Part shown: positions 21,879-33,400 of the stretch, piece by piece
How the letters are laid out: each line of letters begins with the position of its first letter
Position numbering within the stretch: position 1 is the first letter of the stretch
Source of the DNA: Lathyrus oleraceus
Lineage: Eukaryota > Streptophyta > Magnoliopsida > Fabales > Fabaceae
Assembly (NCBI RefSeq): GCF_024323335.1
Contig: NC_066580.1
Location: 255,788,977-255,852,976, forward strand
Direction: 5' to 3'
Length of the DNA: 64,000 nucleotides
The notes under the pieces: model-generated
Told to the model about the DNA's origin: nothing
The model's database searches: none
The model's input: only the letters and a program-made list of their open reading frames with translations
Program-made: the position numbers and the translations under genes

Positions 21879-24800
21879 TGTAAGACCCCAATTTTGACCC
21901 TAAGATCCCTCATGTTATCTCATCATATGCATTGGCATTAGGATCACACCTTGGCATCCTCCTTACCCCTTATTCATTGGGTTTGCAGTGAGAGAGATCA
22001 CCAATCACATTTGGTTGTATCATACTTTATTTTTCTTTGTTTACTAACCAAAATACCAAAATACGTAAATGTATAATTTGTTGCTTTTGTAGGTAGTATG
22101 TATGCTCACCTATGCTCTATCAAGCTCATATAAAGGGTCTAAGAAACTCAATGCAAGGATCAAAATCAAGAAATGGTTCACATTGGCTCTAAGCATCATA
22201 TATGGATCCCTATAATCTTCACATGTCAATTTGATCAAGAAATCACCAAGAGTTTGGAGTTTGTTTTCCTTGAAAACCCTAATTCATCTGGGTATCTCGT
22301 GTGACTTCTTCAACAATTGATCAAATGTTTCAAGGGATACTTCATATTTCATCATCTTACACATATATGATCCTCTATGAGTCCCAAAAATCAAGAGAAT
22401 GTCAAGCTAGCAAGATGGTTCATGGTGGTTGACCAGAGAAAGTCAATTGGTCAAAACTAGGGTTCCCTAGACCCTATTTCCTACAATTTTTGTCATACGA
22501 AAATGATTCCAAGAGCAAAGTTACTAAAAATGACATTCCTAACAACTTTCATGTTGAAGTAAAGAGCTATTTTGCTTGGAAAGTCATTTTTTATGGTGAA
22601 AGATTATAGATCATTTTGTCTGAACCCTAGTTTGGAGGTCAACTTCCCAAGACCATGACTTGCTAATTTTTATGAGATGAAAGCCATTAAATTTTCATGA
22701 TCAAATTCAATATGTATAATTAAACTTTTATGTTTTTAGGAAGCTCAAATTCAACTTGCAAATGCATGTGCCAAGAGGAAACATTATAGGTCATTTTGGG
22801 CCAATAACATTGAACAAGTGATTTTCCTCAACTTCTAAAATGCATAACTCATTCATGCCAAATCAAAATGAGGTTAAATTAATGACCAAGTTAAATAGGT
22901 TTGAAATATATACAACTTTTATGAAGAAACGTTTCTCATTTGAAGTCCATAGAAAAAGTTATTCAAGGAGGAAGAAGTGAACATTTGACTTGGGACTTAG
23001 AAAATTTTTAAGTATGTTTGATTTCCCAAACTTCCACCTCAAAATTCATCATGATACAAGCTTCAAATGAAACACTGTTCAACATGAAAGTTGTTCCCCT
23101 TGATCCCACCTTTCCAAAAAGCCCAAGATCATCTCATTTGAATTAAAATTGAGGGACATACGTATGGCTCCATTATGGGAAGTGTTTTGGCAAGTTTTGA
23201 GCTCAAATAATCATTCTTCTTTGCATGCTTCCACATGATGAATTCAGTACACTTTGCACACGAATTGGAAGTGGATTACATTATTCCTTAGTCCCAAACC
23301 ATTTCCCATGCACCCATGAAAGAAGGTTTCCAAATTTGGACAAAATTGGTGCAAAAATCAAATGCATTGCCTATTTAAACAAGCTCAATGCTTCAGAATC
23401 AACATCAAGACCTTGCCCAAGCTTTGCTAGACTGATTCAACCCCCACTTCCATAGAATTTCTGAAGATTTCTCTTGAAATCGATCTTGAACTTCATCTTC
23501 TATTTGGAAGTTCAAACTCTAGAAATTCACTTCCCTTTTCATCTCAATTGGCTTCTGCAAGCAAGAGGAAGAGAAAGCAATCAAATCCAGATCAAGATCA
23601 AGTGGAATTGGATCAACTCGAATGTGATTTTTCAGAAACTTCATCTCTTCGATTCTCTCTCAATTCTTCATCATTCTTTGTGATTTTTGGTTGTCTGAAC
23701 TCCTATCAATATAGGCAAGAAGATTGAGTTGCTTTGAGGTCAAATCGAAGCAACTCAATTCATGATCCTCAAAATTCAAATCCCTGTATCTTTTTATATA
23801 CTTGGAATTGGAGAAAATTGAGGCCAGATTCGTGCTTCTGAGCATTTTTTCCTTCAAATTAGTGTATTCACTTTTCATTTTTCATAAGGTTTTGGTTGGA
23901 CCAGTCTGGTGGTCCTCACCGGAGAAGATGACCGGAATTAGGGCTCCGGTGGTACGCTGGATCAATCTAGGCCATCTGATCCATTTGAAATGTTTTAATC
24001 TCACGCGTCCAAACTGATTACCATGTCTGTAGCACGTTTGACTAGTGACCATATGGAGTGCACGCTCTTGGGCATCTGATCTGTCACCTCAATTAATGAG
24101 GGAGATCAGGTGGCCTTTTTTTTATTTTCTGTTTATTTCATTTAATCCTTTATTTTTAATTAATTCATATCAATTTCATTTTTAATCCAAAAAATATGGG
24201 ACTTTCACCAAAAAAATTCAAATATTTTCCTCTTTCATGATTTAATTGTTTTTGTGCATATTTTTAATTGTTTAAAAATACTTATGACTTTCCAAAAATT
24301 ATGAATTTTTTTGTCTAAGGTCCTTTGACCTTGTTTGACATAGGATAAATCTCATGGCCATTTATTTGGTGTTTTGAAGAGGTTTTAGGTTTTTTGATCA
24401 AACATAATTAAATTAAAATGCATTTTAATTGATTAGTTGTGTAGAAATTATGTTGAGCCATTTTTATTGACTTGTGAAGTCTCACTATGTGTTTGGGCCT
24501 TGGTCAAGGTTGATTTGACTTTTGTTGGATTAAAATCATTCGATTTAGGGGATTGATGAAATGTACATTTTATCTCCCAAAATGAATGAATAATTTTAAT
24601 TTGATAAAAGTCCTCCCATGACCAATTTGTGTTGATCTCCCCTCCCCTCCCTCTTCATCTTAAATCTCATTCTTTCCCATCCTTTTTATTAACCAATGAA
24701 GTCTCAATATCCTAAGGCTAATTGGTTCATCAATAACTTTGTGTTAGATGAACCAATACAAGTATGGATGAGATTAGGTTCATCCTTTGATAATTTTCTT

Positions 24801-25216
24801 TTTGTGTGTGGTATGTTTTAGGAGTATGGTTCATTATACCATATCTCTAACATACATTAACACCAAAAAATTTATTACCCGACCTCAGATAGTTGTTACT
24901 TCTACCTAAGTCCAATTACGATTGCTTAACATAGCGCTAAATTTTGACCCAAAGGCATATCATTCTGGTAAGTGAGATTGTAAGTCTCCCCCCTTTCATG
25001 GTATTGTACGGAAACTTGGCCTTTTTTCCTTCCTTTGGAAGATGTCTTGGTTCAAGGATCCAGGCTTGTGAATAGAGGGTTAAGTGTTCTCTAAAGAATG
25101 AATTAATAAATTGAAAAGCAAAACTCCAATAACTTTTAATCAACTAACATTTGACTAACTCCTATATTCTTGCTTTTAATTTCAAGTCATTTACTTTATG
25201 CAATTTAAATTGAAGT
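21879..25216 (+). repeat. 3' LTR of Ogre B, truncated (3338 bp present)
   Basis: The LTR starts TGTAAGACCCCAATTTTG and is homologous over its length to the reverse-strand LTRs at 30432-35265 and 47590-52214. Those copies show the full LTR is about 4.8 kb, so roughly 1.4 kb at the 3' end is missing here. The cut is the gypsy LTR beginning at 25217. Paired ATGACCTATAAT-type motifs (reverse orientation) lie near 22611 and 22791. Confidence 0.88.
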
Positions 25217-25804
25217 TGTAACACCCCGATAAAATATGATAATTATTTAATTTAAGTTAATAGTATATTTATTAATTTAATTAAATAATTGGAATATTAT
25301 TTGGATTATTATTATTGAAATAATAAAGTTGGAATCAGTAAAGAGTCCCATTTGGTAAAAAGGGTTTTTCACGTGAAAAGAGGGAAGCGACTCAAAAGTG
25401 GAAAAAGGGCAAAAAGGAAGAGCAAGAGAAAAAGGGTTGAAGAAGGGAAAAGCTTGAAGTTAAAGGATTTGCCGGATTAACTCAGGTAAGGGGGGTTTAT
25501 CGTCGTTTAATGGGTATTATGGGTTAACATGTAATGGGTAGTAATAAGCCATTGAATCGACTCTAATTTGGATGATGAATGTTGCAAATTGTGAATTTCT
25601 GGATGAATGAGATATGGGTCTATAATGGAAGAAAATTCGTAGGATTTAGATGTAATAAGGTTAGAAATTGTGAAATCGAATGGGTATGATCTGTGTTAGA
25701 TAGTATGAACGAATGCTGTGTGAAAATTGGACTGTGGAAGGTTGGATCTGAGAAATCTCGTAGCAGAGAAAACCCATAGCAGATCTGGAATTATGGTTTC
25801 TGGT

Positions 25805-26098
25805 CATACGCGTATGACACTAGGCCATACGCGTATGAGATGGCCTTGAGGGGAGGAGGCTGGTGCTGATACGCGCCATACGCGTGTACTTACGCGTAGC
25901 CTGTGAGTGGTACGCGTATGGGGTGAGGCCATACGCGTATGAATGAAGAAGATGATGTTTTAAACGTGGTTTTGTCTCTGTTGGTACGCGTATAGGAGAA
26001 GTGGTACGCGTATTATACGCGTATGAGACAGGCCATACGCGTATGGGCTTGGCTAGGAATTGTGCCATACGCGTATGGGCATGAGGCATACGCGTATG
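25805..26098. repeat. Array of CATACGCGTATG palindromes
   Basis: Six perfect 12-base palindromes CATACGCGTATG start at 25805, 25826, 25930, 26034, 26066 and 26087. Degenerate copies lie between them; in total I count twelve ACGCGT cores in under 300 bases. Spacers are non-identical, so this is not a simple tandem repeat. Confidence 0.9.
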
Positions 26099-26361
26099 GG
26101 CAGAAGTTTGATTTTTCTGAGCTGTCTGTTGTGCAGTTTTGGTCGTTTCAGTTGAGTGATGTAATTTAGCTGATGTATGATATAGTAGGGATCATTTCCC
26201 GTTGTTTTGAGCAGTATAGGTATTAGTAGAGTGTGCTAATACTGTGATTATTATTTGGCATGACATGATATGATTCTGTGATAAATATGCTGATGATGTG
26301 TGATGGTATGCATAATGTTGTGAATATATATATTATGTATGCAATTGTGGATGGACTGTGT

Positions 26362-26539
26362 ATGGCCTTTATGGTGGTAGCTAATTCCCATGGTGAGGAA
26401 TTAGTGAGTTGTTTATGGCTTAGAGTGTGAGCATATGTCCATTGTAGACTGTTGTTGATGTTTGCATGCTAGGTGATTTAGCGTGCATAGCATGGCCTTT
26501 ATGGTGGTAGCTAATTCCCATGGTGAGGAGTTAGTGAGT
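26362..26539 (+). repeat. 48-bp direct duplication within gypsy LTR
   Basis: 26362-26409 and 26492-26539 agree at 47 of 48 positions and are offset by 130 bp. The shared segment begins ATGGCCTTTATGG. The intervening sequence is not duplicated. Confidence 0.85.
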
Positions 26540-27219
26540 GAGTCACTAGGTCTCAAATGAGTGGGACTAGTGAGCTTGGTAGCCGTATCTGGGTTTGACC
26601 GGTGAGGTTGAACTATGTGTTCACGAATAGTCGGTACCGCATGCATGGAGTCTCATTACATGATGTATGTATGGCGTATAATATGAATGGATGTATTCCA
26701 ATATTGTACGTGTGTTTTGTGTTTGTGTGGAGTATGATTATGAGTTGATGTTGCCGTTGCTGAATGTGTGATATGATTAGGGTGATGAATGTGTTAATTT
26801 ACTTAACATTACATGATATTTTATAATGCTTATTATATCGATTGAGGAACTCACCCTTACAACTATTTTTCAGGTAACGAGCAGTGATTGAGTAGAAGCT
26901 AGTGTTTGGAGTCTAGTGTAGTTCCTTAGTGGGTCATGCTCTGGTATATGTAACATCGGGATGGGATGTTTTACTTTGTTTTCATTTTTGGTTGTTGAAC
27001 AATTTTACATGTAATGTGTTACATGGTTTGTCTGTTGTTAGATTTCCATCCGCTGCGAATTGTGCAATGTTTTATTTGATTAATAAATGAGCATGACAGG
27101 TTATTTTGGTGAATGGTGTGAAGTGTCAAGTGTGACACCCTGAAATTGCATATCTACTCTGATTTATATTTTGTTGTTTTAATTAATTAATGGGGTATTT
27201 TAGAAGGGTGTTACATTAG

Positions 27220-27231
27220 TGGTATCAGAGC
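27220..27231 (+). other. Primer-binding site (initiator tRNA-Met)
   Basis: TGGTATCAGAGC lies four bases after the LTR end, complementary to the 3' end of plant initiator methionine tRNA. It is the standard primer site of many plant LTR retrotransposons. Confidence 0.88.
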
Positions 27232-27338
27232 ATAGTCGGTCGAGTCGAGTCGTAATTATTCTGTTTCCCTGTACGTGATAGGTGTTGTGTAACCCTATCA
27301 GTACTTATTGTTTAGCTTGTTGGGTTTTCAGAATAGAG

Positions 27339-28454
27339 ATGGCTGGAAGAGGTAGAGACGATGCTGCGATTGCTGAGGCTCTGGGTATGCTAGCTGGAGT
27401 ACTTGGAGGGAATCCGAATGTTGTGGGACTGGGAGCTGCTCGTCAACTGAGTGAGTTCCAGAGGAACAATCCTCCAATGTTCAAGGGAGCATACGATCCA
27501 GATGGTGCTCAGAAGTGGTTGAAGGAGATCGAGAGGATCTTCCGAGTGACTGAGTGTGCCGATAACCAGAAGGTCAGGTTCGGTACGCATATGCTGTCTG
27601 AGGAAGCAGATGATTGGTGGGTTGCTGCCCGCACTGAGTTGGAAGCTGCTGGGAGTGCTGAGATCACTTGGGCGGTGTTCAGAGAGAGATTCCTGAGGAA
27701 GTACTTTCCATATGAGATATGGAGTGGTAAGAAACCACATATGTCTTACATGAAGATTTGGGGTTGCGAGGTTTATGTGAAACGACAAATTTCAACTAAG
27801 CTTGAGCCCAAATCTGACAAATGCTTATTTGTGGGGTATCCTAAAGAAACAAGAGGGTATTACTTCTACAATCCTTCTGAGGGCAAAGTGTTTGTCGCTC
27901 GAACTGGAGTTTTCCTAGAAAAGGATTTTATTTCCAAAGGAACCAGTGGGAGGAAAGTAGAGCTTGAAGAAATTCAAGAATCACAAAGCATAAATACACC
28001 TATGGAGGAATTAGAGCAGGAAACACAAGAAGTTATGGAAGAGCAACCTGCTCAAGTAGAACGAGACCAACGTAGGTCAAGCAGGATACGTCAACTACCT
28101 GAGAGATATGGATATCTCATAACTGATCAAGGTGATGTATTACTCATGGATCAAGATGAGCCTGTGACCTACCAAGAGGCCATAACTGGTCCCGAGTCTG
28201 AGAAGTGGCTAGAAGCCATGAAATCTGAAATGGATTCCATGTACACAAACCAAGTTTGGACCTTGGTAGAGCCTCCTGTAGGAGTTAACCCTATAGGATG
28301 CAAGTGGGTCTTCAAAAAGAAGACTGACATGGATGGTAAGGTACATACCTATGAGGCAAGACTGGTTGCAAAAGGATATAAACAAATTCATGGGATTGAC
28401 TATGATAAAAGGCTTTTTCTTTATTACGTTTGTTTAATAAAGTCCCTAGAATAG
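27339..28454 (+). pseudogene. Chimeric ORF: gypsy gag fused in frame to copia integrase/RT
   Basis: The ATG at 27339 starts a Ty3/gypsy gag (MAGRGRDDAAIAEAL; then NPPMFKGAYDPDGAQKWLKE and FRERFLRKYFP). After about 123 residues it passes without a frame break into copia sequence. There it gives the integrase C-terminal region (YEIWSGKKPHMSYMKIWG, KSDKCLFVGYPKETRGYYFY), the acidic linker and the RT N-terminus up to GIDYD. The last residues are translated from a copia LTR. The ORF is about 371 residues from this ATG. The junction shares CCA between both partners. It is probably a deletion product and not a functional protein; the copia part is homologous to copia A. Confidence 0.85.
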
Positions 28455-29731
28455 CTAGTCTGTTTAATGTATCAAGTATGACTTAATCATGAGATCACAT
28501 TAAACATAAGGACACTATTCTTAAAGTATCCGTAGTCGAGCTTTAGTGTGAAGTGGGATAACATTAAAGCATTAAGACTATTATGTTTGTAGACTGATGA
28601 TCACATCTCATGGATCATGGATAAAGAGTTATCAAGTCTTAAACATAGGTATGAATATTAAGAGTAATATTTATACCGGATTGACCCGCTATGAGAATAC
28701 TATATAGAAAGTTATGCAAAGTGTCATAAGTTATTCTCATGGTGATAATAGTGTATTCCACTCTTCGACCTGAAACCACTATGGATCCTAGATGTAGAGT
28801 CGAGTGCTTTATTGCTGATCAAACATTGTCCGTAACTGGATAACCATAAAGACAGTTGATGGGTACTCCACGAAGCATGCTGAGGGACATGAGTGACCTA
28901 GATGGAATTTGCCCATCCTGCATAACAGGATAAATGTCTATGGGCCCAATATTGAACTGGACAAGGATGACACGGCTTATGCCTTGTGTTCAATATAGAC
29001 ATAAGGGTAAAAGGGTAATTATACACATAAGTATTATCACAGAAGGAATTGTCAGATCACATGACATTTTCGTGTCTTGGGTAGCAGTGATGTGTTGCTA
29101 GATACCGCTCACTGTTTATTATGTTAAATGCGTGATTTAATATAATTGCCAACGTCACGAAAACCTACAGGGTCACACACAAAGGACGGATTGATGAGAG
29201 ATAGAGTAACTAAGGAATACCGTAAGGTACGGTGCCCTTAAGTGAGTTATAGAACATCGTAAGGTACGGTGTACTTAAGTAGAATATGAAATATGGTAAG
29301 GTACCATGGGCTTAAGTGATTTTGGGCATATTATAAGATATGGGCCAAAATACACTTAAGTGGGCTTTTTAGCTTGAAGCCCACACAAGTGGTTCTATAA
29401 ATAGAACCCTTGTGCAAAAGCATTCATTGTGGTTGCATTCTTTTCGTTTTCACTCTCTCTCTCTCTCACTCAAAGCCTTCATTCGTACCAGCTAGCATTG
29501 AGATTGAAGGAACCCGTTCGTGTGGACTGAGTAGAGACGTTGTCATCGTTCAACGTTCGTGATCGCTCCGTGGATCTGCATCAAAGGTTTTGATTGTCAC
29601 AAGAGATCTGCACCAAAGGTTTCAATCGTCACAAGAGGTAAATATTCTATCACTGATCATGACCATTCGTAAGGATCTCTAAAGGAGAAAATTTTAATTT
29701 CCGCTGCGTTTTGGACCGCAATTCTCCTTCA
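28413..29731 (+). repeat. Copia A family LTR, 5' truncated
   Basis: Homologous in reverse to 1562-2840 and 11420-12776 and ends CTCCTTCA at 29731. The start is missing: it begins within the AATAAAAGGC segment of the family LTR. Near 29575-29630 it holds two copies of a unit containing ATCTGCA(T/C)CAAAGGTTT, a number that differs among the three LTR copies. Upstream of the TATA box are three imperfect copies of a unit with GTAAGGTAC and CTTAAGTG. Confidence 0.88.
29396..29403 (+). promoter_or_regulatory. TATA box of copia LTR within an inverted repeat
   Basis: TATAAATA sits inside GGTTCTAT-AA-ATAGAACC (29391-29408), an 8-bp perfect inverted repeat around AA. It is the likely U3 promoter of this LTR. 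Confidence 0.55.
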
Positions 29732-30431
29732 CTACCTTGTAGACTGCTTCAAGACGTACAAAGATCTCTTTAATTTGAAAACAAGTATACCATTTCCAAT
29801 ATCACCGAATCCCTCTGGTTGCTCCATGTATATTTGCTCCTCTAGACTACCATGGAAGAAAGTTGTTTTCACATCCATCTGTTCTAAATGCATATTCTTG
29901 TTGGCTACCAGGGCCAATACTGCTATGATAGAAGTGTGTCTAACGACATGACTTAAAATCTCATCATAATCAATACCCTTATTATATGAATACCCATTTA
30001 CAACTAGGCAAGCCTTGAACTTTTGCCCTTCTTTTTCAGATACTACTAGCTTTTTCTTGTACACCCACTTACAACCAATAGCTCTTTTTCCCTGTGGCAG
30101 TTGAACAAGATACCATGTCTCATACTTTTTCAAAGACACCATCTTCTCCACCATAACAATATCCACTTATCTTTCTCTTGAATAGCCATAACCTCTCGAA
30201 AGGTATAAGGGTCTCCTAAACTGGTAAGAAGAGCATATACTGAGAAGTCTTCAAACTCATATCTCACTAGAGGTGTAATAGGACAAGGCTCTCTATCACG
30301 CACAAATTTATAGTCTTGTACTCCACCTGAATCTTGCACTCCACCTGAATTTGAGTCTGGTTCATCCTGCTGTTAGGCTACAACCTGCCTTGGACTCACT
30401 AGTGGCTCCTCAATGTCCACCTGAATCTTAT
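29732..30431 (-). pseudogene. Copia C reverse transcriptase, N-terminal half
   Basis: From 30166 down, a 144-residue frame gives RT motifs KRAIGCKWVYKKK, GIDYDEILSHVVRHTSI and QMDVKTTFFHGSLEEQIYMEQPEGF. Upstream, in another frame (30339-30130), the linker RYEFEDFSVYALL and the EAM-like start of RT are readable. The YVDD box is not present because sequence beyond 29732 is the copia A LTR. Confidence 0.82.
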
Positions 30432-33400
30432 TGTAATGGGGTATTCGTTACCTTATGGTTTATTGACTAAACCAAAAGTAAGCATACAATTCGAGTCGCC
30501 ATCGCACTTTTATTCATCCAAAGGAAAGGCTAAAAAGCGAACAAAAGCCAAGTACGAAATTTTATCAAATCAAAAACTAATAAAAATGTCAGAGATCTAG
30601 GTAAGGGGGTTGGTTATGAAATGGGAAGGTTTTACGCACCAAAAACATTCTTAGTACTCTAAGGGAGCCCTTTTTGCAAATGTGTGTTGTAGGTTGGTAT
30701 TTGTGAAAATATGTGCAAAAGATTGGGGGGATGAGAGGAGAATGAATTATATTTACAATTTTGTTGTTTGAAGGGATGAACCCATTGCCTACGTACCATC
30801 ACAAAGGTAGGACCAAAACCTCGTAGTTCGGGGTAAAAATCACAAAGATTGGTGAATTGATTTGATCAAAAGCCTTAAGGTCTTTTGTTATCAAAGGGAG
30901 AAAACTCAACCTAAACCAACAATCCACCATGTGAGGAGAGCTTCAACATACTAGTGAGGGGTTAACCCTATAATAAGTATGGAAGAGTTATAGTCAAATC
31001 ACTAAGGATAAGGTGAGGTTTACCACAACCACTATGATAACTCAAACCTATGGCTAATGTTTATGAAAAGTTTTTAACAAAGGTGGCCATTGGAACCATA
31101 AAATCAACTTGAAGTGAGTTGTATTTACAAGTTAGATTTATTTACAAAATGAAGTCAAAGTATGATTAAGATTCATTCATAATGAGTATTAATAAAAAGA
31201 GTTTAAAAAGTCAAAGGCATAAGGCCTAGGTTTCTAGTTTGAAAACAATGTCAAAGTTTGCACAAGAAGAGTTTGGCTTGGGTTAGAGTGGAGAGAGAAA
31301 GAGAAGGGTTAGTCCTAAAGCATACAAAGATAAGAGAAGAGATAAAACCCTTGGAGTTCCTTTTCTTGAAATCATAGAGATGATTCAAGATGCTCCTTTC
31401 CTTTGGACTTAACAAGCAACAAGCAATCAAAACAAATATACATTCAAGCTCCTAGGATCTCCATTTGGCTTGTCTCTCATAACTTGGCTACTCATGACGA
31501 TGGTATTTCTTACTATCTCAAGATGGAATCCCTATCACACAGGAGCAAACATCAAAAAGTTCACCACACAATAAGAGGAATGGACAAAGAATGAGTTTAG
31601 ATTAGGGGTCCTTTGAAGTCAACTTTAAGATTTAGTATTCTAAAGGCATGAGGCCTAGTTGCTCTTTAACAAGTTTAGCATTCTAAAGGCATGAGGCCTA
31701 GTTTCTCTTGAACTCCTTTAAGCATAGGTAAGGTCCTAATTCTAAGTCTTTTCTCCTTTTTGTATTGGGTTCACCAAGCAAAGACAAAACAAACACAAAG
31801 CAACAATATATTTATATACAATAATGAGCTCAAATGAGCAAAAGGAAAATGGCATAAACATAAAATATGTGCTCAAGTGAGAAAAGTAAAAAGCAATATG
31901 AATAAATGAGCAAGAAATAAAGTGAATTAAAGTAAATTTCAAGAAAATAAATGCTCAAATTAAAGTTAGTAGTTAGTGGTTATGTTAGTTCGTCATAAGA
32001 CAATTTAGCGTTATGTTAAGCAATCGTAAGTGGACTATATAGTAGTCACACTTATCTGAGGCCGGTCAATAAAACTATAGACAAATAAACACAAGTTAGA
32101 GATCATGACTAGTAAGCCAAGCTCCTACAACTTGCCATGTCAAAAGAAAAGAGAAAGGCCTTGTATGGACTTTAGGTTTTTTTTCTTGACCAAGAAGCAA
32201 CCTATCTTGGACACAAAGCAACTCACTTGATCATGGATCAAGTTGAGTTTGATTTGGATTAAAGAAGGTTAAACCTCTCATATGTCAAGACCAACCATAA
32301 GACATTAACTCATTGGCCAAAATACAAAAAAGAAATGAGATGAAGATGAAATGAATAAAAGGAGAATTCAAATGTCAAACACAATTGGTCAAAAGTGAAT
32401 CAAATCATCATCAACCAATGCCAAACAGAAGAGAAATGAAGATTAGAAGTCATAAAAGTCAAACATATTTTTTGTATTTTTAGAATTAAAATAAATGCAA
32501 AATTAAAATGGACAAAATATGGTCAAACCTCAAATTCAATTCAAATCAACTTCAACAAAGTTTGACAAAATTTTTCAATAATTTTTGAAATCAGAAACTA
32601 TTTTAAATCAATTAAAAACAATGAAAAATAACACAAATGAATTAAAATCTCAAATAAATCTCAAATCAATTAAGAAATTGATGAGACTATTTTTCATTGA
32701 CTTATCATGATCCATATGTGTTAAGAAAATATTTTTGGATTTTTCAGATATCAAAAAGTATTTAAAATGAATTAAAAACTATTAAAAACCAAATAATTCA
32801 CAAAAAATATTAAATGAAGTCACAAAAATAATTAAAAATCAAAATATGAAACTAGATTTTTCAAGAAATTTTTTGGTGTTGGTCTCATATTTTTGTGACT
32901 TCAAATAAAATATTTATGAATTTTTTAAAATAAAAGGAATTAAAGAAATTAAAACAGAAAATAGAAAAATAGAAAAAATGCACTGCCATTGGATTTGTTT
33001 CATTAATTGACGTGGCGCAATCACACGGTCCAGAAGCGCTGATGCACCATGTTCCAAAGTCAAGCGCGCAACAAACGTATTTAAAACAAGTCAAACAAAT
33101 CAATGGCCACGATTATAAAATTTGAGCCAGATCCAAAGGACCAGAAGCATCCACGTGGGGATGGTGGTGGAAACCACCATCTTCTCCGGCCAGAGAACCA
33201 ACTCCGGCCACCACGCGCAGGGTTTCAAAACTTAACCAAAATAAACAAGTCAAGTATCAAAATGAAGTTGGGGTGATGTACATCACCCCTGTAACCTTGG
33301 ATCTTCCTTAATGTTTCTATTTACAGAGAAACAAGAGCTTGAAGATCATGGTGTTTGATCTGAAATGTCCAATTCATGAAATTAAGACCACCACTGGCGT

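Larger units (their letters stand above)
8145..25216 (+). mobile_element. Ogre element B (Ty3/gypsy, Tat clade), near full-length internal region
   Basis: Plus-strand order is 5' leader, ORF1, gag, protease, intron, RT, RNase H, second (archaeal-type) RNase H, integrase, long repeat-rich 3' region, polypurine tract, 3' LTR. This is the Ogre layout. The 5' LTR is absent: the start of Ogre A's LTR (8144) abuts the leader. The 3' LTR is cut at 25217 by another gypsy element, and gag is split by a solo copia LTR. Numerous stops and frameshifts make it inactive. Confidence 0.9.
25217..27215 (+). repeat. 5' LTR of the gypsy element (1999 bp)
   Basis: It starts TGTAACACCCCG and ends GGGTGTTACA, so the ends form a short inverted repeat with TG...CA termini. 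It contains the ACGCGT palindrome array (25805-26098) and a 48-bp duplication at 26362 and 26492. It lacks homology to the Ogre LTRs. Confidence 0.9.
25217..27707 (+). mobile_element. Second Ty3/gypsy element (Tekay/chromovirus-like), 5' part only
   Basis: A complete 5' LTR, an initiator-Met primer-binding site and the first third of gag are present. At 27708 the sequence changes to copia. Left flank is GAAGT (25212-25216) from the Ogre B LTR; no partner duplication was found. Gag type and LTR size suggest a Tekay/Del-like lineage, which is an inference. Confidence 0.8.
27708..29731 (+). mobile_element. Copia A family fragment: integrase-RT plus 3' LTR
   Basis: Plus-strand relative of the element at 1562-7104. 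It keeps the intact integrase-RT linker that copia A has lost. At about 28412 the RT coding region jumps into the LTR, missing the rest of RT, RNase H, the polypurine tract and about the first 70 bases of the LTR. Its right end is followed by CTACC, with no matching duplication on the left. Confidence 0.88.

Noticed and set aside
25820..26089. 89-residue minus-strand ORF with recurring YAY and TRMA words
   Set aside because: It is only the translation of the ACGCGT palindrome array; the amino acid repeats follow from the DNA motif.
27220..27231. TGGTATCAGAGC as part of a tRNA gene
   Set aside because: It lies directly after an LTR and has no cloverleaf around it; it is a primer-binding site. 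No tRNA or rRNA gene was found in the window.
25217..29731. Possibility that the gypsy-copia composite is one mobile chimera produced by template switching
   Set aside because: Flanks GAAGT and CTACC do not match and the two LTR types are unrelated, so reverse transcription and integration as a unit are not supported.
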